Notes: generated by a model from the letters alone, not told the origin. Shown: positions 1-7,818, counted from the first letter of the stretch. The stretch is 64,000 bases of DNA from Citrobacter sp. FP75 (GCF_018342065.1 NZ_JAFDOE010000012.1:1-64000); one strand, 5' to 3'. Numbers and translations are program-made.

Positions 1-20
1 CGGCCTTTGAATGGGTTCAT
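1..20 (-). CDS. tnpA: IS26 transposase, N-terminal fragment (runs off the window)
   Basis: The ATG at 20-18 opens MNPFKG, the start of the IS26 DDE transposase (IS6 family). Only six complete codons are inside the window. Confidence 0.85.
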
Positions 21-83
21 GTGCAGCTCCATCAGCAAAAGGGGATGATAAGTTTATCACCACCGACTATTTGCAACAGTGCC
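1..83 (-). mobile_element. IS26: IS26 end (partial, inner part cut by window edge)
   Basis: Read on the minus strand, the segment starts at 83 with the IS26 terminal inverted repeat GGCACTGTTGCAAA and continues with the known IS26 leader into the transposase start codon. Only about 83 bp of the roughly 820-bp element are in the window. The element interrupts an arsR-type gene at 83/84. The adjacent octamer GTCCAGCG (84-91) would be the target duplication, but the other end is not visible. IS26 is typical of resistance regions, so such a region may lie to the left. Confidence 0.93.
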
Positions 84-264
84 GTCCAGCGGATATCAGC
101 GCTGAAAGATGATGGCTGAGCGTGGAGGCAGGAATCTCAAGGTGCTTCTGCAGTTCGCCAACCGGCAGGCCTTCATGACCCGCCCTGACCAGCTCCCGGT
201 ATATGCTGAGACGTGTCGGGTGGCCCAGTTCTCGAAGTGCGTTTGCAGCAGTGTTTAAATCCAT
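84..264 (-). pseudogene. ArsR/SmtB-type transcriptional repressor, 3' end removed by IS26
   Basis: The gene starts at 264 and reads through an N-terminal winged-helix segment with ALRELGHPTRLSIYREL and the recognition helix PASTLSHHLSAL, typical of ArsR-family metal or arsenic sensors. IS26 replaces the rest after about 60 residues, and the frame runs 17 nt into the IS before stopping at 67. A full ArsR protein is about 100 residues or more, so the dimerisation half is missing and the product is unlikely to work. Its Shine-Dalgarno AAGGAGGT and operator-like palindrome are intact. The genes it controlled are not in the window. Confidence 0.85.
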
Positions 265-268
265 AATA

Positions 269-306
269 CCTCCTTTATCTATATTTCCAGAATAATAGAA
301 ATATAG
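269..306 (-). promoter_or_regulatory. RBS and operator-like palindrome of the arsR fragment
   Basis: A perfect 9-bp inverted repeat CTATATTTC (279-287) / GAAATATAG (298-306) with a 10-bp spacer lies directly upstream of the arsR start, followed by AAGGAGGT at the right distance. ArsR proteins bind such 12-2-12-like dyads and repress themselves. That this dyad is the operator is inference from position. Confidence 0.6.
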
Positions 307-519
307 CCTGCGTCAATCGTTTCTGCCGTGAGGGTACCGCTTTCCCAATCATGCTCTGTCCGCCAGGTTATGGGGGGCAGAGCCAGAGCACTACCGAAAT
401 CCTTGCGAATACCCGTGCAGGGAATAATTTCCGCCCCCTTTATGGCCGGAAAAAAAACTGATAAACGTCGCCTTTTCAGAAGGTTGCTTTCTTAACGTGG
501 TTTTTCGCATGGTTGGACC
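307..519. other. Gene-poor stretch between broken nuclease and arsR fragment
   Basis: Neither strand contains a convincing gene. It is probably scar sequence between the truncated nuclease gene and the arsR promoter. A long frame on the + strand (497-718) overlaps real genes antisense and is not credible. Confidence 0.5.
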
Positions 520-651
520 TCAGACCCCGTTCCCTGTTTCAAGAATCTCAACGGTATCTCCATCCAGCACGCGCACAACCCTGCCGCTGACATCCGCGCT
601 GGCAGAAAACGTCAGAACGATCATAACTATTGAACATAACAGGCGGATCAT
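520..651 (-). pseudogene. Secreted thermonuclease (SNase-like), truncated after 43 codons
   Basis: The ATG at 651-649 overlaps the stop of the gene upstream (ATGA), so it is translationally coupled as the fourth gene of the operon. The product starts with a signal peptide (MIRLLCSIVMIVLTFSASA) followed by DVSGRVVRVLDGDTVEIL, the opening strand pattern of staphylococcal-nuclease-like enzymes, including the DGDT motif that holds a metal-binding aspartate. A stop at 520 ends it before the rest of the about 130-residue domain, and the downstream sequence does not restore the family in another frame. It is most likely a remnant. Confidence 0.6.
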
Positions 652-1328
652 GCATATACCTCATGTGCTGTTCTGCTGCGATCTTCCTCATTACCAATCA
701 ACTGCACGGCATAACTAATATTTAATCCTGTCATGTTGGTATTCAGCCCCTTCATCATTCCTGCGCTCGTATACCGGACACTGTCCTTCAGGCTGCCCTG
801 ATAGCCTTTTGAGGTGACAACCGTCAACTGTTCAGGTGCTCGTAGCGTGTACCTTCCCGCGAGAAGGTCTGATTCCACGGCACGCAGGTATACTGGGGAG
901 GCCGCCACTACAAACCGATCGTCAGGCCTTGTCTGCATCAGCATTTTCAGGGAGGTACACCGTCGTTCCGAAAGTGGACGTGTTGTCAGTCGTTCCCAGT
1001 GAGTGCGATGGCAGAACGGCATCGAGGAAAATGTCGCCTCATACGGGACCACGGGATCAGAGGCATGTAGTAGCCCCAGGCCAGCTGAAATCACCCACAT
1101 TTCGGCACCGTTTCGCGCCGCAGCTGCAACTGCCCTGCACCAGTGCTGGCCCGTATACAGTTCGCCGGCGGTCATGGGGGGCGATCCGCGACGGGCCTGC
1201 GCCAGTCTTTCCATCCAGAGCCCGTAAGCTCTCTCCACGTCACGTTCATCCGGAAAGACCGCATCACCTGCAGGCACGGTTTTGCGGCGCGTGCAGGTTA
1301 CAATCAAATGGACGTTGCCTGTGCTCAT
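648..1328 (-). CDS. DUF6884-like protein of unknown function (226 aa)
   Basis: Third gene of a minus-strand operon. It overlaps its upstream neighbour by 4 nt (ATGA) and its downstream nuclease fragment in the same way. The N-terminal VTCTRRKT, the GELYTGQHW segment and WVISAGLGLLHASD followed by VVPYEATF resemble the DUF6884/YaaA-like fold, whose members carry a Cys-Ser/Thr-Lys N-terminal loop and a W-x-(I/V)-x-S-A-(K/G)-x-G-L-L strand. The biochemical role of that family is not settled. The C-terminal 70 residues are not recognised. The assignment is from pattern memory only. Confidence 0.6.
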   Translation of the reverse strand: MSTGNVHLIVTCTRRKTVPAGDAVFPDERDVERAYGLWMERLAQARRGSPPMTAGELYTGQHWCRAVAAAARNGAEMWVISAGLGLLHASDPVVPYEATFSSMPFCHRTHWERLTTRPLSERRCTSLKMLMQTRPDDRFVVAASPVYLRAVESDLLAGRYTLRAPEQLTVVTSKGYQGSLKDSVRYTSAGMMKGLNTNMTGLNISYAVQLIGNEEDRSRTAHEVYA

Positions 1329-2578
1329 GACGGCGTCCCCGCGCTGTGGTTGTTCCAGACGATCACCGTGGCCAGATGTTCCGCCACCTCCTGCCCCGTG
1401 TAGCCGGCCAGGATCGCCAACGCCCGGGCGCCTGCGTCACGGGACAGCGGACTGCAGAACCCGAATCCGTCTGTAATCAGGAGCCACTGCAGACGGTCAG
1501 TCCAGCGCTCGCCGGGTTGGCGGACCGGTGAAAACACAATCTCAGTCAGCTGCTCGCGGTTGCAGTACAGCTGTCGCTGTTCCAGTTCATCCAGCAGGCT
1601 GTTCAGCTCGCGCCGGTCATATTCTTCCTGACTCATCAGCGGCCAGCGGATAAGGCGGATGAGGCGGGAAGCCTGGTCCGGCGTGAACCCGAATCCGTCC
1701 AGCAACTCTGTCAGCAGCGGGCCGGCATCCTCTTCATACCGATCCGAACGAAGGGCACCAGGGGTCCCTTCCACCGTTTTCGCCAGTGCCAGAAAACGTT
1801 CCTGTAGCGGTTGTTCCTTATTACGCCTGCCGGGCTTCACTGCGTTAAGGTGCTCCGGGTTTGTGGCGGACAGCCCCTGCACATCGTATTGTCGCAGTGC
1901 CCTCAGCAGGTACCGGTACCAGGTTTCCGTCGTGTCTGCAGCCTGCCCGCCGGGAAACTCAGCCCCTTTCAGTGAAGGTGTACCCTGTTCCGGCGCGGTG
2001 CTTTCGTTGATCTGCAGGCGGATATCAATGCCGGCATCGTGACAGGCCTGTAACCACTCAGCCACCTGCAGGGGGTCGCCTTCCTGTCGCATCACTTGCC
2101 CGGCCGTGTTCCACAGCTGCAGGCAGGTGGTGCCGTCGAGACGGATAACGTAGTCGCCCCGGCACGCCAGGTGCCAGCGACCGTCCAGCTCCACCGGCCG
2201 GTCGTCACCGAACCTGTCAGACTCGTATACCGGTTTTATCCGGACCAGGGGCAGAACCCGGATCTCCGTCGTGCGTTGCTCCGCCAGGACACGCGCCTGT
2301 TCGTCAGCCAGAAGCGGAGCGGCCAGCGCACGGCCGGCGTCCGTCAGCTCGACGGCCAGCTGCAGGTTCGGGGCGCGCAGGGTGCGCAGCCAGCCTGCGG
2401 CCTCCATACGCCGGCAGGAGGCGCGCAGGTTCGGCCCGTACACCGGGGCGTCCCCGCCCTGCTCCAGCATCCGCTCAATATCCCGCGTGGCCACCGGTCC
2501 CGGACGTTTCGCATCGAGGGCGGCCAGCACAATCAGCACCCGCCGCTGCAGCGGCGATGGTCGGCGTGTCTTAGTCAT
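1325..2578 (-). CDS. Winged-helix N-terminal protein of unknown function (417 aa)
   Basis: Second gene of the operon. Its ATG (2578-2576) shares a base with the TAA of the 86-aa gene, so expression is coupled. Residues 8-95 look like a winged helix-turn-helix (RRVLIVLAALDAK ... NLRASCRRMEAAGWLRTL ... VELTDAGRAL). The remaining 320 residues, rich in charged and Leu residues, match nothing I recognise. A DNA-binding role for the N-terminus is inference. GC content is high and resembles plasmid backbone. Confidence 0.65.
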   Translation of the reverse strand: MTKTRRPSPLQRRVLIVLAALDAKRPGPVATRDIERMLEQGGDAPVYGPNLRASCRRMEAAGWLRTLRAPNLQLAVELTDAGRALAAPLLADEQARVLAEQRTTEIRVLPLVRIKPVYESDRFGDDRPVELDGRWHLACRGDYVIRLDGTTCLQLWNTAGQVMRQEGDPLQVAEWLQACHDAGIDIRLQINESTAPEQGTPSLKGAEFPGGQAADTTETWYRYLLRALRQYDVQGLSATNPEHLNAVKPGRRNKEQPLQERFLALAKTVEGTPGALRSDRYEEDAGPLLTELLDGFGFTPDQASRLIRLIRWPLMSQEEYDRRELNSLLDELEQRQLYCNREQLTEIVFSPVRQPGERWTDRLQWLLITDGFGFCSPLSRDAGARALAILAGYTGQEVAEHLATVIVWNNHSAGTPS

Positions 2579-2838
2579 TACTTATCCGTCTCTGGCCAGA
2601 TGAGCTTTCTGAGACGCTGATGATCGGCGTCGATGAGCGCTTTGGTTTGTTCGTAATTTTTCATTGGCGCACCAGTAATGGCCAGTTCATACCAGAATCC
2701 CAGAAGGGTGCTGGCCTTACTCGATTCGCTGATGTATTTGGCGCCCTGGCTGTCCAGCTCGCATTCACGGATACGTTCTTCCGCTATCCGGGTCAGTTGC
2801 TCATAGCTGAGTGAAAAATTCACTTCTTTCTCATCCAT
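2578..2838 (-). CDS. Small protein, first gene of unknown operon (86 aa)
   Basis: A short, acidic, helical protein (MDEKEVNFSLSYEQLTRIAEERIRECEL...) heading the operon. No family was recognised. The sequence after the N-terminus could form a helix pair like those of small regulators. It lies directly behind an AT-rich region with several ATCATAT palindromes, so it may be an autoregulator, but this is not shown by the sequence. Confidence 0.6.
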   Translation of the reverse strand: MDEKEVNFSLSYEQLTRIAEERIRECELDSQGAKYISESSKASTLLGFWYELAITGAPMKNYEQTKALIDADHQRLRKLIWPETDK

Positions 2839-2875
2839 CCTGCACGCTCCGTCTGAAAATGTCGCTTGAGTAAAA

Positions 2876-2970
2876 AAATCATATCATGAGTGATTTTCTA
2901 CTCTGTGTGCAATAATCATATTAGATATGGTTATATGATTAATGATAAATATCAAATCTGATATGATTTT
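2876..2970. promoter_or_regulatory. Cluster of ATCATAT palindromes upstream of the unknown operon
   Basis: AATCATAT (2914-2921) and ATATGATT (2933-2940) form a perfect 8-bp inverted repeat, ATATCA (2949-2954) and TGATAT (2959-2964) a second one, and AATCATAT recurs near 2878. The stretch is strongly AT-rich between GC-rich genes. This is the likely promoter/operator region of the operon reading left. The regulator is unknown. Confidence 0.5.
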
Positions 2971-3076
2971 ATGTATTTTGTTTAATTATCATATTCTTTA
3001 CGGGTTTCCCACCGTGCAGATCCGAAAATTGTCTGTTCCGGATCTTCTCTCCGGCCTCCGGCGCGCAGCGGCGCAG

Positions 3077-3129
3077 AAACACAACATGTGCCATGCCATC
3101 AGCTGCGTTTTCTTCTATATGTTGTGTTT
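3077..3129. repeat. 11-bp perfect inverted repeat
   Basis: AAACACAACAT (3077-3087) is exactly inverted at 3119-3129 around a 31-bp spacer. It is too far apart for an efficient terminator. It could be a protein or recombinase binding site; the F-type resolvase gene resD is 1.6 kb away. The rest of 2971-3395 holds no gene I can support. Confidence 0.45.
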
Positions 3130-3395
3130 ATCCCCTTCCCCGTGATCCGTCGCGCAGGGGCAGATATTGCCGCTTTGCTTATTTCGTGTGCGTGGTACAC
3201 TTCCGGAAACTGTTAAATACGCAATAAATCGGATCACACCGAAACGGCCATCCGGTAATTTAACGGCGTGGCTATATGCCTGCTCATTATCCTCTTATAA
3301 ATGATGACGGCAGGGGAAAATCATCCGGGTGACAGACGCAGGGTTGTGCGCAGACAGATCTGCCGCCCGTAATAATTACTCTGAGTGACTATTTT

Positions 3396-3722
3396 ATGTG
3401 TAAACGATGTACTGCTGGTCGAACTGGTAACAGGACATTACTGGAAATAAGAATGGCTCTTGGTATCCCAAACAGCACTCCATTATGGATTAGGGATTTA
3501 GAATATCCGGTTAATCCGCGTTACCTGGTGAATTCATACGGTTTTGTTATTGCTATCCAGGAGCCAGACTGCGAATTCTGGCATCTAAGAGAGTTAAGCG
3601 ACGTTTCTGATGTCAAGGATGGTTGTCTTCCCGATAAGGGGGAATTTGATGAAAAGCTGGCTGATGTTGGTGACACAATGCTGTATGACATTCGGCCTGA
3701 CTTCTGGGCAAGCTTCAGATAG
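3396..3722 (+). CDS. Hypothetical protein (108 aa, start uncertain)
   Basis: An open frame ahead of the resD gene set. An alternative start at 3453 (MALGIPNSTPLWIRDLEYP) would remove the odd Cys/Arg-rich N-terminus and may be correct; neither start has a strong Shine-Dalgarno. The acidic C-terminal half is hydrophilic. No family was recognised. Codon use is more AT-rich than in the next genes. Confidence 0.45.
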   Translation: MCKRCTAGRTGNRTLLEIRMALGIPNSTPLWIRDLEYPVNPRYLVNSYGFVIAIQEPDCEFWHLRELSDVSDVKDGCLPDKGEFDEKLADVGDTMLYDIRPDFWASFR

Positions 3723-3773
3723 AAGCATTAACAGAGGGTAAGGCGGGATTTCTCAATAATAAAGGAACACTGG

Positions 3774-4160
3774 ATGGAAAAGTTTAAGTTTGATCTGGAG
3801 ACATTTGTTACCGACACGGAAGAGCAGGATTTCAGTCTTGACCAGCAGACGCTGAATGAACTGGCTGCCATGCGTCCACTTTACCCCGAACTGGCCCACT
3901 GGACCCGCTTTGCGTTTTTTGTGGCCTGGGGGGCTTACTCGCAGGACATTTACGCCATCAGTTGGGTGTACTGGCTGACCCGGAAGCGGGATGAGGGTTT
4001 TCTGGCCTACTGCTATGCCTGCCAGCGCTGGCCGGCGTTTGATTTTGGCGGGACTGGGCTGTATGACGACGATATTCAGGAACTGGCAGCGCAACATCCC
4101 TGGAATTGTTCTCCGCTGCCGCCGGCTCCCGGTTGGTTACCCGCCGCATATAAACTATAA
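3774..4160 (+). CDS. Hypothetical protein (128 aa)
   Basis: Starts 7 nt after AAGGA. It contains aromatic-rich segments (LAHWTRFAFFVAWGAYSQDIYAISW) that could be a hydrophobic core or a membrane-associated helix. It is followed 11 nt later by the next gene, which points to an operon of 3774-4160, 4172-4705 and resD. Function unknown. Confidence 0.6.
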   Translation: MEKFKFDLETFVTDTEEQDFSLDQQTLNELAAMRPLYPELAHWTRFAFFVAWGAYSQDIYAISWVYWLTRKRDEGFLAYCYACQRWPAFDFGGTGLYDDDIQELAAQHPWNCSPLPPAPGWLPAAYKL

Positions 4161-4171
4161 CGAGGAGCAAC

Positions 4172-4705
4172 ATGACAGTGTCAACATGGGATGGAATGGC
4201 TCTTGCCGATATTCCTGCTGATTATTTTGACGAACCTTTTGAAACGTGGACGGGTAAACTGCCGGTCCTGGTGCTTGCGTCGACTCGGACAGTACCGGTC
4301 AGCACCAACCGTCAGTGGCGGCTGGCCTCCGCATCCTGTGGCGGACACCGGGAGGATATCTTCCCTGCGGCGGTGCTGCAGCTGGATATCTGTCAGGAAA
4401 TGGCCGGCGTGGTCAGGGGGATCGCCGATTCTGCTTTTACTGATGAGTATCTGGGGTATTTTGAGTCACTGCCTGAAGCAGAACGCCGGTCCATACTGTC
4501 TGATTATTCCCGGTATCTGGGAGCGGCAGGTCTCACATGCAGTGAAGATAATCTGTCGCTGTTCAGCCAGGATTTATATCCTCTGGACGCGACCCCCGCG
4601 AACCTGCACAGGCTGTCTTCTTCTGCCAGTGAGGCGGAGCTTGAACGTTGCCGCGACGGCCTGGTGATGTTTATTATCGGCCCTTCAGATTTTCCGGGGT
4701 GTTAA
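4172..4705 (+). CDS. Hypothetical protein (177 aa) upstream of resD
   Basis: Preceded by GAGGAG at a normal distance and ending 4 nt before resD, so probably co-transcribed with it. It is acidic, with several Asp/Glu and aromatic residues. No known domain. In F the gene upstream of resD is ccdB; this protein does not resemble CcdB. Confidence 0.6.
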   Translation: MTVSTWDGMALADIPADYFDEPFETWTGKLPVLVLASTRTVPVSTNRQWRLASASCGGHREDIFPAAVLQLDICQEMAGVVRGIADSAFTDEYLGYFESLPEAERRSILSDYSRYLGAAGLTCSEDNLSLFSQDLYPLDATPANLHRLSSSASEAELERCRDGLVMFIIGPSDFPGC

Positions 4706-4709
4706 AGCA

Positions 4710-5486
4710 ATGAGTCATCTCATGCCGGTCACTCAAACCAATGTTCCTGCAGCACAGCTACCTGTGGCCATCGATTACCCGGCGGCTCTGGCCCTGCGTC
4801 AGATGGCGATCGTCCAGGACGAACTGCCGAAGTATCTGCTGGCGCCGGAAGTAAGCGCCCTACTCCATTATGTCCCCGATCTGCACCGCAAGATGTTGCT
4901 GGCCACGCTGTGGAATACCGGCGCGCGCATTAACGAAGCGCTGGCGCTGACCCGGAGTGATTTTTCGCTGGCGCCACCCTACCCGTTTGTGCAGCTGGCC
5001 ACCCTGAAACAGCGGGCAGAAAAGGCGGCCAGAACAGCAGGAAGAATGCCTGCTGGCAGCCAGGCTCATCGCCTGGTGCCGCTGTCAGATAAACAGTACG
5101 TCAGTCAGCTGGAGATGATGGTGGCCACGCTGAAAATTCCCCTCGAGCGCCGAAATAAACGTACTGGCAGAACAGAGAAAGCACGCATCTGGGAAATTAC
5201 GGACCGCACCGTCAGAACCTGGCTGAGTGAAGCGGTTGAATCCGCTGCGGCCGACGGTGTGACATTCTCGGTAGCGGTGACTCCACATACTTTTCGGCAT
5301 TCCTATGCCATGCATATGCTGTACAACGGTATTCCGCTGAAGGTGCTGCAGAGTCTGATGGGGCATAAGAGTATCAGTTCAACGGAGGTCTACACGAAGG
5401 TGTTTGCACTCGATGTGGCGGCACGGCACCGGGTACAGTTTCAGATGTCCGGGGCTGAGGCTGTTGCGATGATAAAAAAAATCTAA
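4710..5486 (+). CDS. resD: ResD-type tyrosine recombinase (plasmid multimer resolution)
   Basis: This 258-aa protein closely matches F-plasmid ResD as I remember it, including LLAPEVSALLHYVPDLHRKMLLATLWNTGARINEALALTR and the C-terminal block. Catalytic residues of tyrosine recombinases are visible: Arg in TGARINE, the HTFRHSYAMH box, the GH of LMGHKSI and the Tyr of EVYTKVF. ResD resolves plasmid dimers at rfsF in F. Here it lies last in a putative three-gene operon and convergent to parB. A dedicated res site was not identified. Confidence 0.92.
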   Translation: MSHLMPVTQTNVPAAQLPVAIDYPAALALRQMAIVQDELPKYLLAPEVSALLHYVPDLHRKMLLATLWNTGARINEALALTRSDFSLAPPYPFVQLATLKQRAEKAARTAGRMPAGSQAHRLVPLSDKQYVSQLEMMVATLKIPLERRNKRTGRTEKARIWEITDRTVRTWLSEAVESAAADGVTFSVAVTPHTFRHSYAMHMLYNGIPLKVLQSLMGHKSISSTEVYTKVFALDVAARHRVQFQMSGAEAVAMIKKI

Positions 5487-5513
5487 GATAGCAGTAAGAT
5501 TCAGAAAAGATTG

Positions 5514-5549
5514 ATTTGATGTTGTTTTAATATTAAAACAACATCAAAT
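5514..5549. repeat. 36-bp perfect palindrome between resD and parB (parC2-like or bidirectional terminator)
   Basis: Every base from 5514 to 5549 pairs around a centre at 5531/5532; the core is TTTTAATATTAAAA. The same core recurs in the parA promoter region (near 6576 and 6678) and between parA and parB (near 5887). It lies between convergent genes, so a terminator role is possible, but the shared core favours a binding site for the RHH partition protein. Confidence 0.65.
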
Positions 5550-5579
5550 TGAAATTGCTTTCATTGTGTTTTAATGTTT

Positions 5580-5864
5580 TTAGTCGCTGATTTTCTTCTT
5601 GCCAGCAATTTGCAAACCATAGTCCAGTATGTTTATGCATGACATATTAATGAAAGCAGCGCGCGATTGCCCGTTCTCTGCAGCTGCTTCATCTATACGC
5701 TTAATCAGTTCAGGGTCCATCGTGATTGTGATCTGCTGTTTTTTACCTTTAACAACTCCCTTCGACGCGGGGAGTTTTGCATCGGGGGCTGAGTTTATGA
5801 AGTTTTCTACTGCCTCATTATTTGAAACAGATTGCTGGTTTTTGGGTTTTTTTTGGAGCGCCAT
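5580..5864 (-). CDS. parB: ParB-type ribbon-helix-helix partition protein (94 aa)
   Basis: Directly downstream of parA with a 47-nt gap. The basic, flexible N-terminus is followed by QQITITMDPELIKRIDEAAAENGQSRAAFINMSCINIL, a ribbon-helix-helix domain (strand then two helices). Small RHH proteins of this kind are the centromere-binding partners of short ParA proteins (ParF/ParG of TP228, ParA/ParB of pB171). The start is preceded by AGGTGA. It probably binds the TTTTAATATTAAAA-type sites on both sides of the pair. Confidence 0.8.
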   Translation of the reverse strand: MALQKKPKNQQSVSNNEAVENFINSAPDAKLPASKGVVKGKKQQITITMDPELIKRIDEAAAENGQSRAAFINMSCINILDYGLQIAGKKKISD

Positions 5865-5911
5865 TTCATATCACCTATACATTACTTTAATATTATTTTG
5901 ATTGCATTTAA

Positions 5912-6565
5912 CTATTCAAATAGTGTTGATATGAGAGTATCTAGCTCTTGCACTGCAATCTTTTCATGCGAACGTAATTTCAGTTCACTCACGGTCCTTC
6001 CACTGCCTGCAGCATTGGCGTAGACTTTTCTTTGATAGATGACTTTGTCGAGGATTGGGATGTCCTCTTTGTACTCTTCCATCATTTCCAGCATATCTCT
6101 GTTGTAGGAGGATCTGGCTTGAGTATCTGCTTTGTTCAAAAGCGAATAGCAGACCAACCCATCTCTTATGCTCCGCGCTTCTTTGATTAGTTCGGCGTTG
6201 GCATCCATAGCCCAAGCTTCGAAACTTCCCGGTGCTGAAGGGACTAAAAGGACGTCTGTGATTGTCAGAGCTGCCCTCATAGCAGTGGAGTCTCGGCCCC
6301 CACATTCGATGATGATATCGTCAAAGTTATCTTTCTGTTGTAAAACCTGGCTCCTTAATACCGGACCTTCAGGGTAATGCGAGCAAGCAATACCTGGCTC
6401 AACACCGTCCTCTGAACGAACCAAAATAGCTGTTTGCGACGAACCCTGTTTATCACCATCGACTAACCAAACTTTTTTCCCCTGAAGGGCTCTTTTTACG
6501 GCAATGTTGACCGCGAGCGTAGACTTACCTACGCCACCTTTTGTGTTAGCTATCGTAAGTATCAT
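5912..6565 (-). CDS. parA: ParA-family partition ATPase (217 aa)
   Basis: A small ParA/ParF-type Walker ATPase. The deviant Walker A KGGVGKST is at residues 9-16, followed by VWLVDGDKQGSS (Walker A') and DDIIIECGGRDS (Walker B). It lacks the long DNA-binding N-terminus of P1/F ParA, as usual for partners of RHH proteins. It moves plasmid copies over the nucleoid with the RHH protein encoded downstream. It is divergent from parM; together they form a double par locus like that of plasmid pB171. Confidence 0.88.
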   Translation of the reverse strand: MILTIANTKGGVGKSTLAVNIAVKRALQGKKVWLVDGDKQGSSQTAILVRSEDGVEPGIACSHYPEGPVLRSQVLQQKDNFDDIIIECGGRDSTAMRAALTITDVLLVPSAPGSFEAWAMDANAELIKEARSIRDGLVCYSLLNKADTQARSSYNRDMLEMMEEYKEDIPILDKVIYQRKVYANAAGSGRTVSELKLRSHEKIAVQELDTLISTLFE

Positions 6566-6836
6566 TGCAATCCCTTTTTAATATTAAAACAATATCATGA
6601 TGATAGTTTTTTTGGCTGTCATGTCAACCGATAGCGATGCTTTTTGGTGAAAGTTACCTCAACTCAGTATGATATTAAAGTAATATTAAAATAATGTGTT
6701 TTCGATGTTCAAATGATTTGATTATGAGTTTGTTTTGATATTATCATGTTCGAAGGGACTCAAAGTGAGTAGTTGCACTGCCGTGAGAATAATTGTTAAT
6801 ACTCACTTTGAGTGTTATCGATATCTGGGCTAAGGA
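6566..6836. promoter_or_regulatory. Shared par intergenic region (centromere/promoter region of both partition systems)
   Basis: AT-rich 270 bp between divergent parA and parM. The parA-proximal part has repeated TAATATTAAAA/GATATTA elements (near 6576, 6673, 6681, 6736). The parM-proximal part has a perfect 13-bp inverted repeat ACTCAAAGTGAGT (6758-6770) / ACTCACTTTGAGT (6801-6813). In ParMRC systems the centromere parC precedes parM and doubles as its promoter/operator, and in pB171 a parC1 lies between its two par loci. Assignment of the two repeat sets to the two binding proteins is inference. Confidence 0.65.
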
Positions 6837-6842
6837 ATGACA

Positions 6843-7814
6843 ATGAATATTTTCTGTGACGACGGATCAACAAACGTAAAACTTGCCTGGTATGCCGGGA
6901 AAAAGCTGCAGACGTCAGTATCTGCGAACTCGTTCCGTACCGGCTGGAAGGTAGAGGGGCTGGGAAATCGACAGACTTTTAACTATGAGCTCGATGGCAA
7001 GAAGTACACCTATGATGAAGTCAGCAATCAGTCCATCCTGACGACTCATATTGAGTATCAGTACACGGATGTGAATGTTCTGGCTGTACATCATGCATTA
7101 CTTAACAGCGGGCTGAAGCCACAGGCTGTTTCACTGACGGTGACACTGCCTATCAGTGAGTTCTATACAAAAGAATGCCAGAAGAATGAGCTCAACATTC
7201 AGCGCAAGATCGACAACCTTATGCGGCCGGTAAAACTGAATAAAGGTGAGACGTTCAGTATTGAACACGTTGAAGTTATGCCGGAATCCCTGCCTGCCGT
7301 GTTTACCCGTCTGGTAAAAGACAGTGTCGGGCCTTACGAGAAATCGCTGGTAATCGACCTTGGCGGGACGACTCTAGATGTTGGCGTCATTGTCGGGCAG
7401 TTTGATGCGGTCAGTGCCATTCATGGTAATTCGGATATTGGTGTGTCAATGGTCACTCAGAGTGCCCTCAGTGCGCTTCGTATGGCTTCAAGTGATACCA
7501 GTGCCATGGTGGCTGATGAATTGATAAAACACCGCCACGATATGGATTTTGTCCGTCAGGTGATTAATGACGAGAGCAAAATCCCACTGGTGATGGATAC
7601 CATTGAAAGCGCAATCGCCAGTCTGGGGGCTCGGGTGGTGGATGACCTTGCCGATTTCCGTCATGTAAACCGGGTTTATATTGTCGGTGGTGGTGCACCG
7701 CTTATCGAAACGGCAGTCCAGGCGGCATGGCAACATCTGGGCCCGAAAGTGGTTATGATGGCCTCTCCACAGACCGCACTGGTAGAAGCGATCGCCGTAT
7801 TTAAAGGGGAGTAA
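6843..7814 (+). CDS. parM: ParM/StbA actin-like partition ATPase
   Basis: The N-terminal FCDDGSTNVKLAWY (phosphate-1 loop), VIDLGGTTLDVGVI (phosphate-2) and IVGGGAPLIETAV (adenosine loop) show the actin/Hsp70 fold of R1 ParM (StbA). The length of 323 aa is close to 320 in R1. ATG 6843 was chosen over 6837 because AAGGA lies 6 nt upstream and R1 ParM starts at the same point. ParM filaments push sister plasmids apart through ParR bound at parC. It is co-transcribed with stbB, 4 nt downstream. Confidence 0.9.
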   Translation: MNIFCDDGSTNVKLAWYAGKKLQTSVSANSFRTGWKVEGLGNRQTFNYELDGKKYTYDEVSNQSILTTHIEYQYTDVNVLAVHHALLNSGLKPQAVSLTVTLPISEFYTKECQKNELNIQRKIDNLMRPVKLNKGETFSIEHVEVMPESLPAVFTRLVKDSVGPYEKSLVIDLGGTTLDVGVIVGQFDAVSAIHGNSDIGVSMVTQSALSALRMASSDTSAMVADELIKHRHDMDFVRQVINDESKIPLVMDTIESAIASLGARVVDDLADFRHVNRVYIVGGGAPLIETAVQAAWQHLGPKVVMMASPQTALVEAIAVFKGE

Positions 7815-7818
7815 TGAA

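Noticed and set aside
836..2620. Several long + strand frames opposite the unknown operon
   Set aside because: High-GC antisense shadows; the minus-strand frames have overlapping start/stop coupling and recognisable motifs, the + frames do not.
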